The notes under the pieces were generated by a model, which had not been told where the DNA came from, did no database searches, and was given only the letters and a program-made list of their open reading frames with translations. Of a stretch of DNA of 64,000 nucleotides, positions 43,940-55,192 are shown piece after piece (position 1 is the stretch's first letter; every line of letters begins with the position of its first letter). The translations under genes and the position numbers were made by a program. The stretch is taken from positions 5,022,001 to 5,086,000 of the forward strand of contig NZ_CP107834.1 in assembly GCF_036346595.1 (NCBI RefSeq), written 5' to 3'. The stretch is from Streptomyces sp. NBC_00525. GTDB lineage: Bacteria > Actinomycetota > Actinomycetes > Streptomycetales > Streptomycetaceae.

Positions 43940-45385
43940 ATGACCTCCACCCACGCGTTCTGGCTGGCCGGCCGTCAGGCCACCGGCGAGGAAAGCTTCG
44001 ACGTCACCAACCCCTGGGACGGGCGTCTCGTCGGCACGGTCGGCGTCCCGACCGAGGCCCAGGTCGAGGAGGCCGTCGCCGCCGCGCACGCCGTGCGCGA
44101 GGAGTTCGCCGCGACCCCGGCCCATGTCCGGGCCGCCGCGCTGGACCACGTCGCCCGCCGCCTCGCCGAGCGCACCGAGGAACTGGCCCAGCTGATCTCC
44201 GCCGAGAACGGCAAGCCGATCAAGTGGGCGCGCGGCGAGGTCGGGCGGGCCGTCTCCGTCTTCCGCTTCGCCTCCGAGGAGGCCCGCCGGTTCAACGGCG
44301 GCGACGCCCAGCGCCTGGACACCGACGCCGGCGGCACCGGCCGGCTCGCCCTGACCCGGCGCTTCCCGCGCGGCACCGTCCTCGGCATCGCGCCCTTCAA
44401 CTTCCCGCTGAACCTCAGCGCCCACAAGGTCGCCCCGGCCATCGCCGTGGGCGTCCCGATCATCCTGAAGCCGGCCCCGGCCACCCCGATCTCCTCGCTG
44501 GTGCTGGGCGAGCTGCTGGCCGAGACGGACCTGCCAGCCGGTTCCTGGTCCGTCCTCACGGTGCCCAACGACCGGATGCCCGCCCTGGTCCAGGACGAGC
44601 GGCTGCCCGTGATCTCCTTCACCGGTTCCGCCCCGGTCGGCTACGCGATCATGGACTCGGTGCCCCGCAAGCACTGCACGCTGGAACTCGGCGGCAACGG
44701 CGCGGCCGTGGTGCTCGGCGACTACGCCTGCGACGAGGACCTGGACTGGGCCGCCTCCCGCATCGCGACCTTCTCCAACTACCAGGGCGGCCAGTCCTGC
44801 ATCTCCGTGCAGCGCGTCATCGCGGACGCCACCGTGTACGACCGGCTGCTGCCCAGGATCGTCGCCGCCGTGGAGGCCCAGGTCACCGGCGACCCCGCCG
44901 ACCCCACCACCGACGTCGGCCCGCTCGTGGACGAGGCCGCCGCCCGGCGCGTCGAGTCCTGGGTGGACGAGGCCGTCGCCGCAGGGGCCCGGCTCCACGC
45001 GGGCGGCAAGCGCGACGGGTCGTCGTACGCGCCGACCGTCCTCACCGACCTGCCCGAAGGCGTCACCCTCGCCACCGAGGAGGTCTTCGGCCCCGTCCTC
45101 TCCGTGCAGAAGGTGGACGGCGAGGCCGCCGCGTTCGCCGCCGTGAACGCCTCGCAGTACGGGCTCCAGGCGGGCGTGTTCACGCACGACGTGCAGGCCG
45201 CCTTCCGCGCCCACCGCGCGCTGGAGGTCGGCGGCGTGATCATCGGCGACGTCCCCTCGTACCGTGCCGACCAGATGCCGTACGGCGGGGCCAAGCAGTC
45301 CGGCGTCGGCCGCGAGGGCGTCCGCTACGCGATGGACGACTACACCTACGAGCGCGTCCTGGTCCTCACCGGACTCGCCCTCTAG
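43940..45385 (+). CDS. Aldehyde dehydrogenase next to PucR regulator
   Basis: 481 residues. Catalytic Cys in GGQSCISVQR, Glu in TLELGGNG. FNFPLNLSAHKVAPAIAVG and SAENGKPIKWARGEV resemble GapN/lactaldehyde/succinate-semialdehyde dehydrogenases. With gabT nearby, succinate-semialdehyde oxidation is the simplest role, but the subgroup is not certain. ATG 43940 chosen; GTG 43898 is in frame but overlaps the palindrome. A strong terminator follows. Confidence 0.85.
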   Translation: MTSTHAFWLAGRQATGEESFDVTNPWDGRLVGTVGVPTEAQVEEAVAAAHAVREEFAATPAHVRAAALDHVARRLAERTEELAQLISAENGKPIKWARGEVGRAVSVFRFASEEARRFNGGDAQRLDTDAGGTGRLALTRRFPRGTVLGIAPFNFPLNLSAHKVAPAIAVGVPIILKPAPATPISSLVLGELLAETDLPAGSWSVLTVPNDRMPALVQDERLPVISFTGSAPVGYAIMDSVPRKHCTLELGGNGAAVVLGDYACDEDLDWAASRIATFSNYQGGQSCISVQRVIADATVYDRLLPRIVAAVEAQVTGDPADPTTDVGPLVDEAAARRVESWVDEAVAAGARLHAGGKRDGSSYAPTVLTDLPEGVTLATEEVFGPVLSVQKVDGEAAAFAAVNASQYGLQAGVFTHDVQAAFRAHRALEVGGVIIGDVPSYRADQMPYGGAKQSGVGREGVRYAMDDYTYERVLVLTGLAL

Positions 45386-45396
45386 AACCCGGCACC

Positions 45397-45439
45397 GCGC
45401 GGCGGGGCGCGTCCAGCGACTGGACGCGCCCCGCCGCGC
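45397..45439. terminator. Very strong terminator between aldehyde dehydrogenase and EPSPS-like gene
   Basis: Perfect 19-bp inverted repeat (arms 45397–45415 and 45421–45439) with a 5-nt loop. Confidence 0.82.
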
Positions 45440-45467
45440 CGTCCGGTCCACGGCAGGATGGACGCCC

Positions 45468-46703
45468 GTGACCGTCATCCATGTCCCCGGTTCCAAGTCC
45501 GTCACCGCGCGCGCCCTCTTCCTGGCCGCCGCCGCGAACGGCCGCAGCACGCTCGTACGCCCCCTCGCCTCCGACGACACCGAGGGGTTCGCCGCCGGGC
45601 TGACCGCGCTCGGCTACGAGGTGGAGCGCGAGGCCGACGTCTGGCACATCACCGGCCGCCCGGCCGGGCCCGCCGCCACCGAGGCCGACGTCTACTGCCG
45701 GGACGGCGCCACCACCGCCCGCTTCCTGCCGACCCTCGCGGCGGCCGGCGCCCGCGGCAGCTACCGCTTCGACGCCTCCGCGCAGATGCGCCGCCGGCCC
45801 CTCGCCCCGCTCACCGAGGCCCTGCGCACCCTCGGCGTCGACCTGCGCCACGAGGAGGCCGAGGGCCACCACCCGCTGCGCATCGAGGCCGCCGGCATCA
45901 AGGGCGGCGAACTCACCCTGGACGCCGGCCAGTCCAGCCAGTACCTCACCGCCCTGCTGATGCTCGGACCGCTCACCGCGACCGGACTGCGGATCACCGT
46001 CACCGACCTCGTCTCGGCGCCCTACATCGAGATCACCCTCGCGATGATGCGCTCCTTCGGCGTCGAGGTCACCCGCGAAGGCCCCGGCGGCACCGTCTTC
46101 ACCGTGCCGCCCGGCGGCTACCGCGCCACCACCTACGCCGTCGAACCCGACGCCTCCACCGCGAGCTACTTCTTCGCCGCCGCCGCCCTCACCGGCCGCG
46201 AGATCACCGTCCCCGGCCTCGGCGAGGGCGCCCTCCAGGGCGACCTGCGGTTCACCGACGTCCTGCGCCGGATGGGCGCCGACGTACACATGACGGCCGA
46301 CTCCACCACCGTCCGCTCCACCGGCACCCTGAGCGGCGTCACCGTCAACATGCGCGACATCTCCGACACCATGCCCACCCTCGCCGCGATCGCCCCCTTC
46401 GCCTCCGGGCCCGTCCGCATCGAGGACGTCGGCAACACCCGCGTCAAGGAGTGCGACCGGCTGGAGGCCTGCGCGGACAACCTGCGGCGCATGGGCATCA
46501 CCGTCGCCACCGGACCCGACTGGATCGAGATCCGGCCCGGCACGCCCCGGCCCGTGGAGATCGAGACCCACGGCGACCACCGCATCGTGATGTCCTTCGC
46601 CGTCGCCGGACTGTGCACCCCCGGCATCACGTTCGACGACCCCGGCTGCGTACGGAAGACGTTCCCCGGCTTCCACGAGGCATTCGCCGCCGTCACCGGC
46701 TGA
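45468..46703 (+). CDS. EPSP synthase (AroA) paralogue
   Basis: 411 residues, shorter at the N-terminus than usual AroA (about 427–440). 3-phosphoshikimate 1-carboxyvinyltransferase motifs: VPGSKSVTARAL, AQMRRRPLAPL, SSQYLTALLM, VEPDASTASYFF, DISDTMPTLAAIAPFA, RVKECDRLEA (Cys where Thr/Ser is common) and DPGCVRKTFPGF. The GNAGTxxR loop reads DGATTAR (about 79–85), placing Ala where E. coli Gly96 is. Probably catalytic; whether it is a second shikimate enzyme or acts on a related substrate is unknown. CAGGAT ends 8 bases before the GTG, so a leaderless mRNA is possible. Confidence 0.85.
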   Translation: MTVIHVPGSKSVTARALFLAAAANGRSTLVRPLASDDTEGFAAGLTALGYEVEREADVWHITGRPAGPAATEADVYCRDGATTARFLPTLAAAGARGSYRFDASAQMRRRPLAPLTEALRTLGVDLRHEEAEGHHPLRIEAAGIKGGELTLDAGQSSQYLTALLMLGPLTATGLRITVTDLVSAPYIEITLAMMRSFGVEVTREGPGGTVFTVPPGGYRATTYAVEPDASTASYFFAAAALTGREITVPGLGEGALQGDLRFTDVLRRMGADVHMTADSTTVRSTGTLSGVTVNMRDISDTMPTLAAIAPFASGPVRIEDVGNTRVKECDRLEACADNLRRMGITVATGPDWIEIRPGTPRPVEIETHGDHRIVMSFAVAGLCTPGITFDDPGCVRKTFPGFHEAFAAVTG

Positions 46704-46709
46704 CGGAAC

Positions 46710-46787
46710 GGGTGCGGGGACCGGGCGGGGACGGGGACGGCGGCGGACACCCGCGGCCGCCACCGGGACGCCCCTGTCCCCGCACCC
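46710..46787 (+). terminator. Terminator after the EPSPS-like gene
   Basis: Perfect 12-bp arms (46710–46721 and 46776–46787) around a 54-nt loop with inner GC-rich pairings. Confidence 0.55.
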
Positions 46788-46812
46788 GGAACGAGCGGCG
46801 ACAATGGGGCGC

Positions 46813-48066
46813 ATGACCGACAGCCCCGCACCTCTCGCCGACCCGCACCTCGTCTTCGACGCCCGGGAGGGTCGCCGGGATCTCGTCATCCTCGGCTCCA
46901 CCGGTTCCGTCGGCACCCAGGCCATCGACCTGGTGCTGCGCAACCCCGACCGCTTCCGCGTCACCGCGCTCTCCGCGGCCGGCAGCCGGGTCGGCCTCCT
47001 CGCCGAGCAGGCGCACCGGCTGGACGTGCGCACGGTCGCGGTGGCCTCGACCGAGGCCGTACCCGCCCTGCGCGAGGCCCTGCGGCACGCGTACGGGACG
47101 GCCGCGCCGCTCCCCGAGATCCTCGCCGGGCCCGACGCGGCGAGCGAGCTGGCCGCGAGCGACTGCCACACCGTCCTCAACGGCATCACCGGCTCCATCG
47201 GCCTCGCCCCCACCCTCGCCGCGCTCCGGGCCGGCCGCACCCTGGCCCTCGCCAACAAGGAGTCGCTGATCGTCGGCGGCCCCCTGGTCAAGGCGCTCGC
47301 CGCGCCGGGGCAGATCATCCCCGTCGACTCGGAGCACGCCGCGCTCTTCCAGGCCCTCGCCGCCGGCACCCGCGCCGATGTGCGCAAGCTCGTCGTCACC
47401 GCGTCCGGCGGCCCGTTCCGCGGCCGCACCAGGGACGAACTGTCCGACGTCACCCGCGAGCAGGCCCTCGCCCACCCCACCTGGGCCATGGGCCCGGTCA
47501 TCACCGTCAACTCGGCGACCCTCGTCAACAAGGGCCTCGAAGTCATCGAGGCCCACCTGCTCTACGACATCCCCTTCGACCGCATCGAGGTCGTCGTGCA
47601 CCCCCAGTCGTACGTGCACTCCATGGTCGAGTTCACCGACGGCTCCACCCTCGCCCAGGCCACCCCGCCCGACATGTCGGGCCCGATCGCCATCGGCATC
47701 GGCTGGCCGCAGCGCGTGCCCGGCGCCGCCCCCGCCTTCGACTGGACCAAGGCGTCGTCCTGGGAGTTCTTCCCGCTGGACGACGAGGCGTTCCCGTCCG
47801 TCGGCCTCGCCCGGCACGTCGGCGAACTGGGCGGCACCGCGCCCGCCGTCTTCAACGCCGCCAACGAGGAGTGCGTCGACGCGTTCCTGGCCGGGAAGCT
47901 GCCCTTCAACGGCATCATGGACACGGTCACCGCGGTGGTGGGCGAACACGGATCGCCCGCCTCGGGAACTTCCCTCACCGTCGCGGACGTACTTGAAGCG
48001 GAGACCTGGGCGCGCGCCCGGGCCCGGGAACTCTCGGCCAAGGCCACAGCGGAGGCACGCGCATGA
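46813..48066 (+). CDS. dxr: 1-deoxy-D-xylulose-5-phosphate reductoisomerase
   Basis: 417 residues; second step of the MEP isoprenoid pathway, using NADPH and Mn/Mg. Motifs: [49 protein letters not shown] and [20 protein letters not shown] 46813 chosen: GACAAT (46800–46805) is a good -10 box and leaves almost no leader; ATG 46804 would overlap that box. The stop overlaps the next start (ATGA). Confidence 0.95.
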   Translation: MTDSPAPLADPHLVFDAREGRRDLVILGSTGSVGTQAIDLVLRNPDRFRVTALSAAGSRVGLLAEQAHRLDVRTVAVASTEAVPALREALRHAYGTAAPLPEILAGPDAASELAASDCHTVLNGITGSIGLAPTLAALRAGRTLALANKESLIVGGPLVKALAAPGQIIPVDSEHAALFQALAAGTRADVRKLVVTASGGPFRGRTRDELSDVTREQALAHPTWAMGPVITVNSATLVNKGLEVIEAHLLYDIPFDRIEVVVHPQSYVHSMVEFTDGSTLAQATPPDMSGPIAIGIGWPQRVPGAAPAFDWTKASSWEFFPLDDEAFPSVGLARHVGELGGTAPAVFNAANEECVDAFLAGKLPFNGIMDTVTAVVGEHGSPASGTSLTVADVLEAETWARARARELSAKATAEARA

Positions 48067-49373
48067 GCATGACGACGATCCTGCTGACGATTCTCGGCAT
48101 CGCCGTCTTCGCGTTCGGTCTGCTCTTCTCCATCGCCTGGCACGAACTGGGCCACCTCTCGACCGCCAAGCTCTTCGGCATCCGCGTCCCCCAGTACATG
48201 GTCGGCTTCGGCCCCACCATCTGGTCCCGCAAGAAGGGCGACACCGAGTACGGCATCAAGGCCATCCCGGCCGGCGGCTACATCCGCATGATCGGCATGT
48301 TCCCGCCCGGCAAGGACGGCCGGCTCGAAGCCCGCTCCACCTCGCCCTGGCGCGGCATGATCGAGGACGCCAGATCCGCCGCCTACGAGGAACTGGAACC
48401 CGGCGACGAGACCCGCCTGTTCTACACGCGCAAACCCTGGAAGCGCGTCATCGTCATGTTCGCCGGACCCTTCATGAACCTGGTCCTGGCCGTGGCGATC
48501 TTCCTCGGCGTCGCCATGACCTTCGGTTTCCAGACCAACACCACCGAGGTCGCCGGCGTCCAGAAGTGCGTCATCCCGCAGAGCGAGGAACGGGAGACCT
48601 GCAAGAAGTCCGACGCCGTCTCGCCCGCCCAGGCCGCCGGACTCAAGAAGGGCGACCGGATCGTCGCCTTCGACGGCGAGCGGATCGACTCCTGGGACAC
48701 CCTCTCCGACCGCATCCGCGACACCGTCGGCCCCGCCACCATCACCGTCGAGCGCGGCGGACAGGAGAAGACCCTCCACGCCGTCCTCCTGAAGAACGCC
48801 GTCGCCAAGAAGGACTCCCGCGGCGAGACCGTCCCCGGCGAGTACGTCACCGCCGGCTACCTCGGCTTCGCCGCCCAGTGGGAGATCCTGCCGCTCTCCT
48901 TCGGCGACTCCGTCGTCCGCATGGGCGACATGGTGGAGAACGGCGTCGACTCGATCATCGCCCTGCCCTCCAAGATCCCCGCCCTGTGGGACGCCGCCTT
49001 CGGCGACGGCGAGCGCGCGGCCGACTCCCCGGTCGGCGTCGTCGGCGCGGCCCGCATCGGCGGCGAGGTGATGACGCTGGACGTGCCGGCGGAGAACCAG
49101 ATCGCGATGATGCTGTTCCTGCTGGCCGGCTTCAACCTCTCGCTGTTCCTCTTCAACATGCTGCCGCTGCTCCCGCTCGACGGCGGCCACATCGCCGGAG
49201 CCCTCTGGGAAGCGCTGCGCCGCCACACGGCCCGGATCTTCAAGCGCCCCGACCCCGGCCCGTTCGACGTGGCCAAGCTGATGCCGGTCGCCTACGTCGT
49301 CGCCGGCGTCTTCATCTGCTTCACCCTGCTCGTCCTCGTCGCCGACGTGGTCAATCCCGTCAAGATCACGTGA
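48063..49373 (+). CDS. rseP: Site-2 intramembrane zinc protease (RseP family)
   Basis: 436 residues, about four transmembrane helices. Zinc-binding HELGH at residues 27–31 in the first helix; second site LLPLDGGH at about residues 371–378. A PDZ-like domain lies between (about 165–245: [16 protein letters not shown]). Cleaves membrane proteins, often anti-sigma factors, within the bilayer. Overlaps dxr by 4 bases. Named by family; its Streptomyces substrate is not known from sequence. Confidence 0.93.
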   Translation: MSMTTILLTILGIAVFAFGLLFSIAWHELGHLSTAKLFGIRVPQYMVGFGPTIWSRKKGDTEYGIKAIPAGGYIRMIGMFPPGKDGRLEARSTSPWRGMIEDARSAAYEELEPGDETRLFYTRKPWKRVIVMFAGPFMNLVLAVAIFLGVAMTFGFQTNTTEVAGVQKCVIPQSEERETCKKSDAVSPAQAAGLKKGDRIVAFDGERIDSWDTLSDRIRDTVGPATITVERGGQEKTLHAVLLKNAVAKKDSRGETVPGEYVTAGYLGFAAQWEILPLSFGDSVVRMGDMVENGVDSIIALPSKIPALWDAAFGDGERAADSPVGVVGAARIGGEVMTLDVPAENQIAMMLFLLAGFNLSLFLFNMLPLLPLDGGHIAGALWEALRRHTARIFKRPDPGPFDVAKLMPVAYVVAGVFICFTLLVLVADVVNPVKIT

Positions 49374-49381
49374 CCGGGGCG

Positions 49382-49432
49382 GCGGACGCGCCCGGTGCAC
49401 CACGAGTGACGGGTGATGCGCGGGGCGCGTCC
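49382..49432 (+). terminator. Hairpin after the dxr–rseP pair
   Basis: Perfect 11-bp arms (49382–49392 and 49422–49432) with a 29-nt loop. Confidence 0.5.
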
Positions 49433-49557
49433 GACCGGTCCGACATCTGTACGAGCACGGACTCGGTGTGCTCCCGGCCGCTCTCGGTGACGTAACCTCG
49501 AAGGCCGGAGCCCGCCGATACCGGGACCTCGATCCACACCTTGGGGATGCTCAGCGC

Positions 49558-50712
<1,155 letters not shown>

Positions 50713-50753
50713 ACCCCCGCGACAACTCCGCGACAACCCCGCAACACCCGGCA

Positions 50754-50783
50754 GCGCCCCGCGAGGAACCCTCCGCGGGGCGC
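50754..50783 (+). terminator. Terminator after ispG
   Basis: Perfect 10-bp stem GCGCCCCGCG/CGCGGGGCGC with a 10-nt loop, 41 bases after the stop. Confidence 0.65.
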
Positions 50784-50898
50784 CGTCCGTGAGCGGGCTC
50801 ACCGCCTTCGCGCACAGCCGATACCGGGCACGGGGCGCGGCCGACAGGCTCTTCGGTTACAGTGCGGAAATCAGCAGACCGCATGGTGAGGCCCCCAC

Positions 50899-51744
50899 GT
50901 GTTGACGCACACCACCACCCGGGTCCTCGAACCCAGCGACCTCGGCGCCGCTCTCGCCGTACTGGAGAGCGAGCCCGTGGCCAACGCCTTCGTGACGTCC
51001 CGCGTCCACATCGCCGGACTCGACCCCTGGCGCCTGGGCGGCGAGATGTGGGGCTGGTACGCCGACGGCCGGCTCCGCTCCCTGTGCTACTCGGGCGCCA
51101 ACCTCGTCCCCATCTGCGCAGGGCCCGAAGCCGTACGCGCCTTCGCCGAACGCGCCCGCCGGGCCGGCCGCCGCTGCTCCTCGATCGTCGGCCCCGCCGA
51201 GCCCACCGCCCAGCTGTGGCGGCTCCTGGAACCCGGCTGGGGCCCCGCCCGCGAGGTCCGGGCCAACCAGCCCCTGATGGTCACCGAGAGCCCGTCCGCC
51301 GACGTGGAACCCGACCCGCTCGTGCGCCGCGTCCGCAAGGACGAGATGGACGTCCTGATGCCCGCCTGCGTGGACATGTTCACCGAGGAGGTCGGCGTCT
51401 CCCCGCTGGCCGGCGACGGCGGCCTCCTCTACCAGGCCCGCGTCGCCGAACTCATCGCCGCAGGCCGCTCCTTCGCCCGCATCGACGACGGCAAGGTCGT
51501 CTTCAAGGCGGAGATCGGCGCCGCCACCCCCCAGGCGTGCCAGATCCAGGGCGTGTGGGTCGCCCCCGAACACCGCGGCCGCGGCCTCTCCGAGACCGGC
51601 ATGGCCGCCGTCCTGCGCTACGCGCTCGCCGACGTCGCCCCGGTCGTCAGCCTCTACGTCAACGACTACAACACCCCCGCCCGCAGGGCCTACCGCCGCA
51701 TCGGCTTCCGCGAGACCGGCGCCTTCATGAGCGTCCTGTTCTGA
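50899..51744 (+). CDS. GNAT acetyltransferase with N-terminal DUF4081
   Basis: 281 residues. N-terminal DUF4081-like domain (LGGEMWGWYADGRLRSLCYSG), C-terminal GNAT fold with acetyl-CoA loop VWVAPEHRGRGLSETG and SLYVNDYNTPARRAYRRIGFRETG. Substrate unknown. GTG start. Frequently found between ispG and proS in Streptomyces. Confidence 0.9.
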   Translation: MLTHTTTRVLEPSDLGAALAVLESEPVANAFVTSRVHIAGLDPWRLGGEMWGWYADGRLRSLCYSGANLVPICAGPEAVRAFAERARRAGRRCSSIVGPAEPTAQLWRLLEPGWGPAREVRANQPLMVTESPSADVEPDPLVRRVRKDEMDVLMPACVDMFTEEVGVSPLAGDGGLLYQARVAELIAAGRSFARIDDGKVVFKAEIGAATPQACQIQGVWVAPEHRGRGLSETGMAAVLRYALADVAPVVSLYVNDYNTPARRAYRRIGFRETGAFMSVLF

Positions 51745-51784
51745 GCCGCCCCCGCCCCGGCGGCCCGGACAGTAGGGTCGGCTC

Positions 51785-52354
51785 ATGGCAGCAGCTTCCG
51801 GGAGCGGCCCCCGCACCACCGGCGTCCGGGTCGGGCCGATCGACCTCGCCGCGCGCGTCGACGAGGCGCTCGCGGTCCAGGCCGTCGCCTTCGGCCTGGG
51901 CGCCGAGGAGATCGAGGTCCGCCGCCACATCGTCCTCCGCCACCTCGACCACCCGCACGCCCGCGCACTCGGCGCCCTGACGCCCGAGGGCCGGCTCACC
52001 GGCTTCGTCTACGGCATGCCCAACGACCGGGCCCAGTGGTGGTCCACCGTCGTCGAGCCCTACCTCCGCGCCACCCACAGCGCCCACTGGCTCGACGACT
52101 CCTTCGTCATCACCGAACTCCACGTCCACCCCGCCTTCCAGAACCGGGGCATCGGCCGCGCCCTCATCACCACCGTCACGGACGCCGTCCCCCAGCCCCG
52201 CTCGATCCTCTCCGCCATCGACACCGACAGCCCGGCCCGCGCCCTCTACCGCTCCCTCGGCTACCACGACCTCGCCCGCCAGGTCGTCTTCCCGAGCGCC
52301 CCGAAGCCCTACGCGGTGATGGGAGCGCCCCTTCCGCTGCGCCGTGCGGGCTGA
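51785..52354 (+). CDS. GNAT family acetyltransferase
   Basis: 189 residues. GNAT motif A is LHVHPAFQNRGIGRALITT, followed by AIDTDSPARALYRSLGY. Substrate unknown. TAGGGT (51773–51778) ends 6 bases before the ATG with no ribosome site, so a leaderless mRNA is likely. Confidence 0.9.
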   Translation: MAAASGSGPRTTGVRVGPIDLAARVDEALAVQAVAFGLGAEEIEVRRHIVLRHLDHPHARALGALTPEGRLTGFVYGMPNDRAQWWSTVVEPYLRATHSAHWLDDSFVITELHVHPAFQNRGIGRALITTVTDAVPQPRSILSAIDTDSPARALYRSLGYHDLARQVVFPSAPKPYAVMGAPLPLRRAG

Positions 52355-52423
52355 ATGGATTTCCGCCCGCACGGGCCGCCCCGCTAACCTCGGGCCCATC
52401 AACCTTCCGAGCAGGAGTTCACC

Positions 52424-54127
52424 ATGGCCCAGGTCCAGCGCATGTCCCGATTGATGATCAAGACACTGCGCGACGACCCGGCGGACGCCGAGACGCTCAA
52501 CCACAAGCTCCTCGTCCGAGCCGGCTACGTACGACGCACCGCCGCCGGAATCTGGACCTGGCTGCCGCTCGGCAAGAAGGTCCTGGAGAACATCACCCGC
52601 GTCGTCCGCGAGGAGATGGACGCCATCGGCGGCCAGGAGGTCCTGCTCCCCGCGCTCCTGCCCAAGGAGCCGTACGAGGCCAGCGGCCGGTACGACGAGT
52701 ACGGCGACCTGCTGTTCCGGCTCAAGGACCGCAAGGGCTCCGACTACCTCCTGGGCCCCACCCACGAGGAGATCTTCACCCAGGTCGTCAAGGACATGTG
52801 CTCGTCCTACAAGGACCTGCCGGTCATCCTCTACCAGATCCAGACGAAGTACCGCGACGAGGCCCGCCCCCGCGCCGGTGTGCTGCGCGGCCGCGAGTTC
52901 CAGATGAAGGACTCGTACTCCTTCGACACCACCGACGAGGGCCTGGTCGAGGCGTACCAGCTGCACCGCGCCGCCTACATCCGCATCTTCGAACGGCTCG
53001 GCCTGGACCACCGCATCGTCTCCGCGGTCTCCGGCGCCATGGGCGGCTCCGCGTCCGAGGAGTTCCTGGCCCCGGCACCCGCCGGCGAGGACACCTTCGT
53101 CGACTGCCCGAACTGCGACTACGCGGCCAACACCGAGGCCGTCACCTTCAACGCCACCGCCGCCGACGCCTCCGGCACGGGCCCCGTCGAGGAACTGGAC
53201 ACCCCCGACACCCCGACCATCGAGTCGCTGGCCGCCCACCTCGGCGTGCCGGCCTCCGCCACCCTGAAGAACCTGCTGGTCAAGGTGGACGGCGAGATCG
53301 TCGCGGTGGGCGTGCCCGGCGACCGCGAGGTCGACCTCGGCAAGCTCGGCGAGCACCTGGCGCCGGCCGTCGTCGAGCTGGTCACCGCCGAGGACTTCGT
53401 GGACCGCCCCGACCTGGTGCGCGGCTACGTCGGCCCGCAGGGCCTGGAGAAGGTCCGCTACATCGCCGACCCCCGCGTCGCCGCCGGCACCGCCTGGATC
53501 ACCGGCGCCAACAAGGACGGCAAGCACGTCCGCAACGTCGTCGCCGGCCGCGACTTCGAGGTGGACGACTACCTGGACGTCGTCGTGGTCGAGGCGGGCG
53601 ACCCCTGCCCCAAGTGCGGCGCCGGCCTCCAGGTGGACCGTGCCATCGAGATCGGCCACATCTTCCAGCTCGGCCGCAAGTACGCCGACATCTTCTCGCT
53701 CGACGTCCTCGGCCAGCAGGGCAAGCCCGTCCGCGTCACGATGGGCTCGTACGGCATCGGCGTCTCCCGCGCGGTGGCCGCCCTCGCCGAGCAGACCGCC
53801 GACGACAAGGGCCTGTGCTGGCCCCGCGAGGTCGCCCCGGCCGACGTCCACGTGGTCGCCGCCGGCAAGGCCCTGCAGACCGAACTGGCCCTGGAGGTCT
53901 CCGACAAGCTGGCCGCCGCCGGTCTGCGCGTCCTGGTGGACGACCGCGCCGGAGTCTCGCCCGGCGTCAAGTTCACCGACTCCGAGCTGATCGGCGTCCC
54001 GAAGATCCTGGTCGCCGGCCGCCGTTCGGCCGAGGGCGTCCTGGAGCTCAAGGACCGCCGCACCGGCGAACGCGAGGAGCTGACCGTCGACGAGGCGATC
54101 GCCCGCCTCACCCAGCGGCAGGACTGA
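52424..54127 (+). CDS. proS: Prolyl-tRNA synthetase
   Basis: 567 residues, class II bacterial-type ProRS. Motif 2 ([26 protein letters not shown]) and motif 3 ([13 protein letters not shown]) are intact. The editing insert (about residues 220–380) contains [18 protein letters not shown]. Short N-terminus, then [24 protein letters not shown] at 52386–52391 is a possible -10 box; CAGGAG is the ribosome site. Confidence 0.96.
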   Translation: MAQVQRMSRLMIKTLRDDPADAETLNHKLLVRAGYVRRTAAGIWTWLPLGKKVLENITRVVREEMDAIGGQEVLLPALLPKEPYEASGRYDEYGDLLFRLKDRKGSDYLLGPTHEEIFTQVVKDMCSSYKDLPVILYQIQTKYRDEARPRAGVLRGREFQMKDSYSFDTTDEGLVEAYQLHRAAYIRIFERLGLDHRIVSAVSGAMGGSASEEFLAPAPAGEDTFVDCPNCDYAANTEAVTFNATAADASGTGPVEELDTPDTPTIESLAAHLGVPASATLKNLLVKVDGEIVAVGVPGDREVDLGKLGEHLAPAVVELVTAEDFVDRPDLVRGYVGPQGLEKVRYIADPRVAAGTAWITGANKDGKHVRNVVAGRDFEVDDYLDVVVVEAGDPCPKCGAGLQVDRAIEIGHIFQLGRKYADIFSLDVLGQQGKPVRVTMGSYGIGVSRAVAALAEQTADDKGLCWPREVAPADVHVVAAGKALQTELALEVSDKLAAAGLRVLVDDRAGVSPGVKFTDSELIGVPKILVAGRRSAEGVLELKDRRTGEREELTVDEAIARLTQRQD

Positions 54128-54138
54128 CACCCGCCATC

Positions 54139-54180
54139 CGCGAGGGCCCCGCACGGAACACTCCGTGCGGGGCCCTCGCG
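54139..54180. terminator. Very strong bidirectional terminator after proS
   Basis: Perfect 19-bp inverted repeat (arms 54139–54157 and 54162–54180) with the 4-nt loop ACAC, between convergent genes. Confidence 0.88.
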
Positions 54181-54216
54181 CGCGCCCCGGACCTGGGGGG
54201 ATTCGTCAGACACCCC

Positions 54217-55140
54217 CTACAGCCAGCCCGCGAACTCCAGCGTCACTTCGCCCTCCTGACGGCGCCCGGCCGCCAGCGCGCGGGTGCCCGACTCCACGGC
54301 ACGGAACAGCGTCCAGCCGTGCAGCCGGTCCTGGTCCACCTCCAGCGAGTCCGCCAGCTTCCTGATCCGGCGCCGGGCCGTCGCCGCCCCCGCGGACGAG
54401 GCGATCAGATCCTCCACCCGGTCCCGCACCAGCCGCGCCAGGTCGTACGCCCGCTCACCGACCAGCGGCTCGGGCCCGACCGTCAGCCAGGGCGCCCGCT
54501 CACCCGCGAGAACCTTGCTCTGCCGGAAGTTGCCGTGCAGCAGCAGCGTCTCCGGCGAACCGGCCACCAGCTCCGCACGGGCCGCCAGCGCCGCCGCCAC
54601 CAGCGATTCCAGCGCCGGGTCGGAAGCGGCGGCGGCGCCCATCGCCTCCGTACGCCGCCCGCTGCGCTCGGCGACCGTCTCGAAGGGATGCCCGGCCGGC
54701 GGGTCCACCCACAGCCTGCGCACCGTCCCGGCCGCCTCCAACAGCGCCTTCGCCTCCGGCAGCGACCGCAGCGACACCTCCGGGTGCAGCCGCTCCAGCA
54801 GCAGCGCGCCCTCCACCGGCCGCCCGCCGTTCACCGGATCGAGCGGCCGCACCGCCCCCCAGCCGTTCCAGTGCGCCAGCGCCGCCCGCTCCAGGTCGGG
54901 CGCGGCCCCGGCCGGGGCGAGCTTCAGCGCCGCCGGGGTGCCGTCGGCCCCCCGGACCAGCAGGACCAGACTGCTGCGCCCGCCGGGGGCCGCGACCCGC
55001 TCCACGACCGGGGCGCGCCCGGTCGCGGCCAGCGCCCGTTCGATCAGTCCGGGAAGCCCCGCGAGCCAGTCCCCGGCGGCCGTATCCCCGTACGACTCGC
55101 CGAGCGCTCGCACCAGACGCTGCGGCGGTTCAAAACCCAT
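54217..55140 (-). CDS. Aminoglycoside-phosphotransferase-like protein, probable pseudokinase
   Basis: 307 residues, related to streptomycin 6-kinase/hydroxyurea-kinase folds: RSSLVLLVRGADGTPAALKL and PLVGERAYDLARLVRDR. The catalytic HGDxHxxN loop reads HGNFRQSK, so the Asp is Asn and the Mg-binding Asn is Lys, and the usual DPKP reads GPEP. Phosphotransfer is therefore unlikely. It may bind a ligand or partner. Convergent with proS. A resistance role should not be assumed. Confidence 0.8.
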   Translation of the reverse strand: MGFEPPQRLVRALGESYGDTAAGDWLAGLPGLIERALAATGRAPVVERVAAPGGRSSLVLLVRGADGTPAALKLAPAGAAPDLERAALAHWNGWGAVRPLDPVNGGRPVEGALLLERLHPEVSLRSLPEAKALLEAAGTVRRLWVDPPAGHPFETVAERSGRRTEAMGAAAASDPALESLVAAALAARAELVAGSPETLLLHGNFRQSKVLAGERAPWLTVGPEPLVGERAYDLARLVRDRVEDLIASSAGAATARRRIRKLADSLEVDQDRLHGWTLFRAVESGTRALAAGRRQEGEVTLEFAGWL

Positions 55141-55192
55141 ACGTGCTGTCTGTCCCTTCCAAGCCCTCTGCCGCCTGTGCCGGTGCGCCTCT

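Noticed and set aside
54217..55140. Antibiotic resistance kinase
   Set aside because: Catalytic Asp and Mg-binding residues are substituted, so resistance by phosphorylation is unlikely.
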